Of a stretch of 64,000 nt of DNA, positions 58,883 to 64,000 are shown piece after piece. The notes below the pieces were generated by a model that worked only from the letters and a program-made list of their open reading frames with translations, was not told the DNA's origin and searched no databases. A program made the position numbers and the translations under genes. Source of the stretch: Paenibacillus faecalis (GTDB taxonomy: Bacteria; Bacillota; Bacilli; Paenibacillales; Paenibacillaceae). The number at the start of each line of letters is the position of its first letter. Position 1 is the stretch's first letter. The stretch covers positions 3,538,120-3,602,119 of the forward strand of contig NZ_LT985747.1 of NCBI RefSeq assembly GCF_900289175.1, read 5' to 3'.

Positions 58883-59375
58883 CTATTTGAGCTGGACTAC
58901 CTTTCTGATCGGGAAGATTTGGGCCTGTATAGCGGCTATAGCGGTTAAGTTACCAATGAATCTAGCACCACCTTCACCCAATCGTATGGCTACATCTAAA
59001 CTTGCATTAGTGCAAAGTTGTATATAATGTATAAGATTTATTACAGGTTGACCCTGTCCAATTCCATTACCTATACCTACAGTTAAAGGTGAAAATACGG
59101 GCGAAGTCAATTTAGCTTCAGAATAAATATTGTGTCCTTGATCTTTTGGATCACTTACTAATTTTTCAAGATTTTCTTTTGACCCTTTCAATTCTTTGTA
59201 AAGAACTGTTACTTCAACCCCATTTTCAGTTGTAGTAGTTTCTTCAGTAGTATGTAACAGTTCTGGACCATTATATGATTCTGTTGGGATCAGTTCCTAC
59301 TAACGAGAAAATAAACGTGAAAGATAAGGCAGCGCCAATATTTTTTTGATATTTTTTATATTTTGGTAAATTCAT
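58883..59375 (-). pseudogene. Secreted protein gene with one frameshift
   Basis: The ATG at 59375 opens a signal peptide (MNLPKYKKYQKNIGAALSFT...). Near 59290 the frame ends, but the next frame continues without a gap as LIPTESYNGPELLHTTEETT and then VTVLYKELKGSKENLEKLV, to the stop at 58883. A single indel explains this. The mature part is Gly- and Ile-rich near its end. Unknown family. Confidence 0.5.
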
Positions 59376-59443
59376 ACATTATCGTTGGTGTCATTATCCA
59401 ATACGCTGTTATACTTGGTAAAGAATTAGGAGGTTTATGGAAA

Positions 59444-59539
59444 ATGGGGAGTTTGGGAAGCATGATAGGGTTAGGGGCAATCGTTGGCATATTGTTCATT
59501 TTAATATTTATAATTTTACTAAATTATGTTAGTTGTTAA
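59444..59539 (+). CDS. 31-residue hydrophobic peptide
   Basis: The reading MGSLGSMIGLGAIVGILFIL... is one membrane span ending NYVSC. AGGAGG lies about 10 nt upstream; an ATG 9 nt earlier is out of frame. A bidirectional terminator follows. It could be a small membrane peptide or holin-type toxin. Expression is unproven. Confidence 0.4.
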   Translation: MGSLGSMIGLGAIVGILFILIFIILLNYVSC

Positions 59540-59603
59540 ATTGGTAGGGAAAAGGAAAAAATAAAGAATAAGGTGGAGCTTATTTAAAAACCACATTCAC
59601 CTA

Positions 59604-59640
59604 TAAAAAACCTCGGAATCTTTAGATTTCGAGGTTTTTA
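59604..59640. terminator. Bidirectional terminator
   Basis: AAAACCTCG pairs with CGAGGTTTT and is flanked by A and T runs, serving the 31-residue peptide gene and the minus-strand gene at 59672. Confidence 0.75.
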
Positions 59641-59671
59641 TATATTCCATATATGAGACCTGATAAAAAAG

Positions 59672-60136
59672 TCATTCTACAAAAAAAGTTTGTAACTCCT
59701 CATAAATGTTGTAATCATTTTCTATTTCATATCGGCTAATTTTATTTTTTGTCTTTGTATCATCAAATATCTCTAAGGTATTTTTATCAAAAAAGGAAAT
59801 ACCGAATTTATTTTCGAGATTTTCCTTAATGATTAATTCATATGTATACTCATCTCTCTGAATATCAAGTGTCTTTGTTTTTTTTAATTCCATAGCGTTT
59901 AGAATGGTCATTATCGAATTTATTTCGTCAGGCTCCTTCACTACTATTTCTTCTGTCTCAAGTGTTTCATAGGATAATCTACTGATTTTAATTTGGCTTA
60001 CATCAGTTAAAGAAATTTTTTCAGTGACAATTTCATTAAATGATGCTTTTCCTTGTGAAAAATACATTAAGCCTGCTATGGATAAAACAATTATAAAAGT
60101 AATACTGATCAATATAATTTTGGGTTTAGTCTTCAT
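59672..60136 (-). CDS. Membrane-anchored extracytoplasmic protein, unknown
   Basis: The protein has about 154 residues: a short basic start, one N-terminal span (IILISITFIIVLSIAGLMYF), then a soluble beta-rich domain with SLTDVSQIKISRL and VVKEPDEINSIMTIL. This recalls small Firmicute proteins with a DUF5301-like shape, but the family is not certain. AGGAAGTG precedes the ATG at 60136. Confidence 0.6.
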   Translation of the reverse strand: MKTKPKIILISITFIIVLSIAGLMYFSQGKASFNEIVTEKISLTDVSQIKISRLSYETLETEEIVVKEPDEINSIMTILNAMELKKTKTLDIQRDEYTYELIIKENLENKFGISFFDKNTLEIFDDTKTKNKISRYEIENDYNIYEELQTFFVE

Positions 60137-60228
60137 TAATGTCACTTCCTAACTTAATTATTATGACTGAACAGGTTTACCAGAAATTATACATTAAAAT
60201 TGCACTTATTACTACCACTGAAACAAAT

Positions 60229-60270
60229 AACGATCTGTCACTGGTTCCCCAGCGACAGATCGTTATTTTT
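60229..60270 (-). terminator. Hairpin after the 150-residue gene
   Basis: AACGATCTGTC (60229-60239) pairs perfectly with GACAGATCGTT (60254-60264). T-rich sequence lies on both sides. Confidence 0.65.
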
Positions 60271-60276
60271 ACATTG

Positions 60277-60729
60277 TTACATAATAAGCCAGCCACTTCC
60301 TGTATTAATACGAATTAATCTACCTTGACCAGTAATAAATTGAGCTAACAATTTACCATGTCTTTTATATTCAATAAAAGGAAATTCTATTTCGACCATT
60401 TTATAATGAGGATTGCGTTCAAAAAGAGCAATAACATCGTCCAAGTACCAATTACCATTCTTAACCATTTTGTCTAGGATTGCTCTTTCGTTGCCGACAA
60501 GACCCGCAGAAAGAGATACTACACCAGCCGCGACACTAGCAGGCGTACTAGATACAAAGACTAGTCCCAAAATTGAACCTGCAGCGGAGAGCAGTGTCGT
60601 TAGTCGGTTTGTGTTCGGATTAACAATTCCAGAGTCATACATATCCTTTTGTGCTTGTTTAATCTTTTTAGCTTGATCATAGGTCAATGTTAATGTTTTC
60701 TTAAACTCTCTTGTTTGATAACCTGCCAT
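60277..60729 (-). CDS. Hypothetical 150-residue protein with hydrophobic centre
   Basis: It starts MAGYQTREFKKTLTLTYDQA with TTAGGAGG upstream. The centre (LLSAAGSILGLVFV...VAAGVVSLSAGL) is hydrophobic and Gly/Ala-rich, and the end is beta-like (GRLIRINTGSGWLIM). There is no signal peptide. It lies directly downstream of the SigO/RsoA-like operon and may be controlled by it. Unknown. Confidence 0.6.
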   Translation of the reverse strand: MAGYQTREFKKTLTLTYDQAKKIKQAQKDMYDSGIVNPNTNRLTTLLSAAGSILGLVFVSSTPASVAAGVVSLSAGLVGNERAILDKMVKNGNWYLDDVIALFERNPHYKMVEIEFPFIEYKRHGKLLAQFITGQGRLIRINTGSGWLIM

Positions 60730-60821
60730 ATTAATTACCTCCTAAATTTTTTAACGCTCTTGTGGCGTCTCACTATATAAAGAGAAATGAGTGTCTGATT
60801 TTACAACCATTCTCGGAAAAT

Positions 60822-61019
60822 TTAATTTAGATCACTAATATCAAAACTTTGTATGACCTCTAACATTTTTACATAGAGATCTTGTTTTAAATCATCTCGA
60901 TGATCGGCCGGAACTTGTTGTAATGATGATTTTAACTTTGGGGTAAAGCATTCCAATATTTGTATTATTGCTTCCTGATCGTGTTTTTTTTGCGCTCTTA
61001 ATAATAATTCGGCCATCAT
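60822..61019 (-). CDS. rsoA: RsoA-like sigma co-factor (region 2 half)
   Basis: The 65-residue protein MMAELLLRAQKKHDQEAIIQ... has a helix pattern (FTPKLKSSLQQVPADHRDDLKQDLYVKMLEVIQ) like sigma region 2.1-2.2. In B. subtilis, RsoA supplies the core-binding region 2 to SigO. Here it follows a SigO-like gene and a YvrJ gene, the same company. AGAGGTG precedes the ATG at 61019. Confidence 0.68.
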   Translation of the reverse strand: MMAELLLRAQKKHDQEAIIQILECFTPKLKSSLQQVPADHRDDLKQDLYVKMLEVIQSFDISDLN

Positions 61020-61023
61020 AAAA

Positions 61024-61182
61024 TCACCTCTTCTTGTTGTTATTGTGTATTTCATTCTTCAGAGCATTAATCGCTTCGCTTAAATCAGATATTCTTTTTT
61101 CGAAACGAATAAGTAAATACGAGGTAATTGCAATAGGAAAGCCTAAGTTAGCGATTAGAGCTGGAAATTCGACCTCATTCAT
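61024..61182 (-). CDS. yvrJ: YvrJ-family small protein
   Basis: The product is 52 residues, MNEVEFPALIANLGFPIAIT..., with one short span and then a basic coiled helix (SDLSEAINALKNEIHNNN). It has the size and pattern of YvrJ, which is found beside SigO/RsoA. GGAGGGTGA upstream overlaps the sigma gene's stop. It is below usual length cut-offs. Confidence 0.75.
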   Translation of the reverse strand: MNEVEFPALIANLGFPIAITSYLLIRFEKRISDLSEAINALKNEIHNNNKKR

Positions 61183-61186
61183 ATCT

Positions 61187-61576
61187 TCACCCTCCCAATG
61201 TCCGACGCAATTTTGATAGAGCTTTCAGGCGATGTTTCGAAATGTTCTGTTGGGAAACACCTAATTTCTGGGCTATTTCTTTGTCGGTTAATTTTTGTAT
61301 ATAAGTAAAGGATAAAATCTGTTGTTGCTGCGCTGGTAGGGATTCATAAGCTTTATAAAGTGAATAGTCTGTAATATGATCCTTTAAATTTGGTGGTATA
61401 GGTTCTGAATCGTAACATGCATACAATACTGATTCTAAATTTTCATCGTTGTCTAGGGTCAGTGGGAATCTATTGTCCTTTATTCGTCTTTTTTTGTCAT
61501 AATTAACAGAGTTGTAGTAGATTAGATTGGCCATATACGTGATAAAACGACGATTTAAACTATCATCTTTTTTCAA
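61187..61576 (-). CDS. sigO: SigO-like sigma factor (region 4 half)
   Basis: The 129-residue protein starts at a TTG (GGGGGGA upstream). It ends in a clear region-4 HTH: SLPAQQQQILSFTYIQKLTDKEIAQKLGVSQQNISKHR. The N-terminus (NRRFITYMANLIYYNSVNYDKKRR) resembles SigO/YvrI rather than a full region 2. The split arrangement with an RsoA-like partner suggests both are needed to recognise promoters. A UviA/BotR-type small sigma factor is an alternative. Confidence 0.75.
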   Translation of the reverse strand: MKKDDSLNRRFITYMANLIYYNSVNYDKKRRIKDNRFPLTLDNDENLESVLYACYDSEPIPPNLKDHITDYSLYKAYESLPAQQQQILSFTYIQKLTDKEIAQKLGVSQQNISKHRLKALSKLRRTLGG

Positions 61577-61935
61577 TATAAGTCCCCCCTTACTCGATTG
61601 AAGAAATTACTCCTACCTAATAAAGAGATATATAGTTCAAATTTAACAACCATTCTAAAAAAACAGAACTTACGTTCCTATATTTTAGCACCGAGAACAT
61701 TTTAATCAATGAAATAAGAACCATTTTTTCTTTTTTTATGAAATAATAATTAGGTTTTTAGACGCAGATTAATAGTTTATTTCAGGTATATTTTCCTAAA
61801 AAATCAGGAGGGAGGGTTATTTAGGCACTCTAAGGTTCCTAGTATTCACTAGGCAATGAACTACCTTGTGAGGTAACTCACGGACACCACAAAGAAAGGG
61901 CTACCTTAATAGTAGCCCTTCTTTTTAATATAGAA
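61577..61935. other. Gap with terminator
   Basis: AT-rich upstream region of the sigma operon. GGGCTAC (61898-61904) pairs with GTAGCCC (61912-61918) followed by TTCTTTTTA, a plus-strand terminator with no clear gene before it. Confidence 0.5.
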
Positions 61936-62360
61936 CTAAAAGTGGAAGGCAAGCTGCCCTTCCCCAATATTGTAAACTTTTTTGGCTTTAACCGTTTTAC
62001 TTTCAGTCACCAGCTCCAGTTTTAATTCAGAAATTTCAATCGGACTTGATGCTGAAGGCATATTGGTCATTCCAAACAACCAACGATGGTACTCCACCTG
62101 TTCCAAAGGGATTTGAGCAGGTCTACTTTTAATACCACATCAAAAATAGAAATGTTGTCAAAAGATAGACCATCATATCCACTTTGGACATTCTGCACTG
62201 CGTAATCCAATTGTTTCTCAAAACGTGACTTGAGATCTATTGGAACATTCTCGTCCGCCCACTTTTACAAGGCGTCCGACAATAGATCCCCCTGTAACCT
62301 CTAAATATCTGTGTGGTTCTGATGCTAGCCCCTCTTCTGGCTCTACAGCTTCTACTGCTG
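61936..62360 (-). pseudogene. Multiply frameshifted coding remnant
   Basis: Minus-strand pieces read EAVEPEEGLASEPHRYLEVTGGSIV, then KSRFEKQLDYAVQNVQSGYDGLSF, then EYHRWLFGMTNMPSASSPIE to a final GQLAFHF, in three frames. They look like one former gene with at least two indels. Family not recognised. Confidence 0.5.
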
Positions 62361-62522
62361 CCTAGTTATAAAATGAGCGTAAAATTGTATAGCTTGAAGT
62401 GATGCTTGAGGTCTGTTAACATTAATTTAACTTTATTATTAAATATTGTTATTTCTGTGTAAATAAACTTTTTATTTGCTCTGTTACAATTGCTGATAGA
62501 CAAGATGAAAGGAGCAAGAGAG

Positions 62523-63305
62523 TTGAAAAAAGAAATTGGTATATTGTTGTTGGTCAGTACTGTTTTGCTTTCAGCCTGCGGCACAGATAATAATGGAGGT
62601 GATAAGCAAGAGGAAAGTAGTACTTCGAGTAATCCGGTAATAACGCAACCTCAACAAGAGGGGAAGGCAACGGAGTCAGAACAAAAGACGAAAGATAGTG
62701 ATTCTTGGTCATCTGAAAATAACGAAGTGAAAGTTACGCCTGTTAAGAAAGATAAGTATGGAACGACAGAGGTTGTGTCAGTGGAAGTCAATGGTGTTAA
62801 GAAAGAGTTTAATTGGCAGGTTGCAGAAGAGCCCCGGGTTTTTTATGCAGATGTAACTAGTGATGATAAACCAGAAGTGGTAATAATTAATAATATAGGG
62901 AGAGGCACTGACACAAGTATTGATGAATTACATGTGCTGAACAGTGAGGATCTATCAGAAATAAAAGTTCCGAATTATGAAGAAGTTGTTGCTGAGCATA
63001 TTGAATCGCATGTTACCAAAAACAAGGATGGAAAATTAGCGATTAAAGTTAAAGCGCAAGGGGAAGACTATGAATTTAGTTACGATGTAGATCCAGGTTT
63101 GGAGGTACAAGATAAACTTCTTTTCGGTGGCACAGTTACTTATATATTTGAAAATGGAAAAATCGCTTCGGATATCGGTGGAAGTATTGGGACGTCTCCT
63201 ATTTACGTATCTAACTTCCATATCACATATAAATTCGATAGTGTGAAGAATGCATTTATTGTAGACCAAATTAAAGTTGAGCCGTTTAAGTCTAATAAAT
63301 CATAA
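62523..63305 (+). CDS. Lipoprotein, unknown function
   Basis: The TTG at 62523 with AAAGGAGC upstream gives 260 residues. The lipobox is LLSAC near residue 18. A Ser/Glu/Lys/Gln-rich linker follows, then a beta-rich domain (VSVEVNGVKKEFNWQV, KPEVVIINNIGRG, LAIKVKAQGEDYEFSYDVD) with an FG-GAP or beta-propeller flavour. It would be anchored to the outer face of the membrane. No partner gene. Confidence 0.75.
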   Translation: MKKEIGILLLVSTVLLSACGTDNNGGDKQEESSTSSNPVITQPQQEGKATESEQKTKDSDSWSSENNEVKVTPVKKDKYGTTEVVSVEVNGVKKEFNWQVAEEPRVFYADVTSDDKPEVVIINNIGRGTDTSIDELHVLNSEDLSEIKVPNYEEVVAEHIESHVTKNKDGKLAIKVKAQGEDYEFSYDVDPGLEVQDKLLFGGTVTYIFENGKIASDIGGSIGTSPIYVSNFHITYKFDSVKNAFIVDQIKVEPFKSNKS

Positions 63306-63319
63306 CCACCCGTCTAGTG

Positions 63320-64000
63320 AAGTGACCCCATAAAGTTAGACAGGTTAATTCTTTAGGCGACTTGTTGTGCATGAGTTCGGTACTGTACCGGACTCATGCC
63401 TTTTAGTTTCGCCTTAATTCGCTTGTGATTATAATAATCGATGTATTTTGATAGCTCTTGTTTAAAATGCACGATACTTTCAAATTCATTTACATAGAGA
63501 AATTCAGATTTCATAATGCCAAAGAAGCTTTCAATGACGGCGTTGTCGTAGCAGTTACCTTTGCGGGACATACTTTGCTTAATGCCACGTTTTTCAAGGG
63601 CATGACGATACTGTTTCATCTGATAATGCCAGCCTTGGTCAGAATGAATCAATAGCTCATCTTTATCCGTTAGATGCTTGAATGCTTGATCTAACATCTT
63701 GGAAACAAGGGAATAGACAGGTCTTGAACCAATTGTATACGTAATAATTTCGCCATTATATAGATCTAGCATGGGAGATAAATATAGTTTTTCTCCAAAC
63801 AATTTAAACTCTGTTATATCTGTAACCCATTTCTCATTTGGCTTTTCAGCGTTAAAATCGCGTTCTAAAATGTTTGGTGCAATCTTGCCAACCTCGCCTT
63901 TATACGAACGATATTTCTTCATACGTATCAGGCACTTTAACCCCAATACCTTCATCAAGCGCTGCACTTTCTTATGATTAACATGGTGTCCACGATTCAC
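63320..64000 (-). mobile_element. IS3-family (IS150-type) element, partial: OrfB transposase
   Basis: The frame from 64000 to 63353 reads 215 residues of the DDE integrase core: D in WVTDITEF, D in HSDQGWHY, E in NAVIESFFG, ending [13 protein letters not shown]. The terminal sequence TGACCCCATAAAGTTAGACA lies at about 63324-63343 and marks the element end. The start, and orfA, are outside the window. No lesion seen in the visible part. Confidence 0.9.

Overview
The window reads as the chromosome of a low-to-moderate GC, spore-forming Firmicute. Paenibacillus or a close relative is the best guess: strong AGGAGG ribosome sites, many TTG/GTG starts, a TPP-riboswitch thi operon, MurNAc recycling genes, a Spo0E-type phosphatase, a SigO/RsoA-like split sigma factor, and short intergenic repeat families. 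No rRNA or tRNA gene was seen. Genus is an inference.

Layout. 1-970: IS200/IS605-type element with intact tnpA and internally deleted tnpB. 1.1-39.7 kb: a CRISPR island with seven arrays (A-G, 92 repeats by my count) of one I-C-type repeat family, all with the leader on the right and so transcribed on the minus strand. Three effector modules sit between arrays: a type III-B Cmr operon with an added membrane protein gene (5.6-13.3 kb), a type I-C operon cas3-cas5-cas8c-cas7 ending in a cas4/cas1 deletion scar (18.0-24.7 kb), and a second, divergent Cmr operon led by a DUF6602-like nuclease gene (27.1-33.9 kb). No intact cas1, cas2, cas4 or cas6 is visible. Passengers are a decayed polymorphic toxin with intact immunity-like gene, a methyltransferase, a Nudix-methyltransferase fusion, a GNAT acetyltransferase and a SEC-C protein.

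40.2-44.5 kb: thiamin operon tenA-thiM-thiD-thiE behind a promoter, TPP riboswitch and terminator. 44.5-48.9 kb: MurNAc uptake and recycling (murQ-murP-mupG plus murR). 49-58.4 kb: SDR oxidoreductase, a 1.6 kb AT-rich cassette bounded by direct repeats, serine hydrolase, MarR regulator, a hidden Spo0E-like gene, an XRE/DUF3278 pair, and an HTH-TPR receptor gene followed directly by a 42-residue signal-peptide gene (candidate RNPP quorum-sensing pair). 58.5-64 kb: small secreted and membrane proteins, a SigO/YvrJ/RsoA-like operon, a lipoprotein and an IS3-family transposase cut by the window edge.

How the parts probably work together (inference): Cas5c is the only visible crRNA-processing enzyme, and every array carries its repeat type. 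The last eight bases of the repeat (ATTGAAAT) resemble the 5' tag of type III crRNAs, so both Cmr complexes probably load Cas5c-cut crRNAs. The locus-1 Cas10 has a GGDD palm motif and could make cyclic oligoadenylate; the coupled membrane protein with a cytosolic Rossmann-like domain is the most interesting candidate effector. Spacer acquisition must be lost or supplied from elsewhere.
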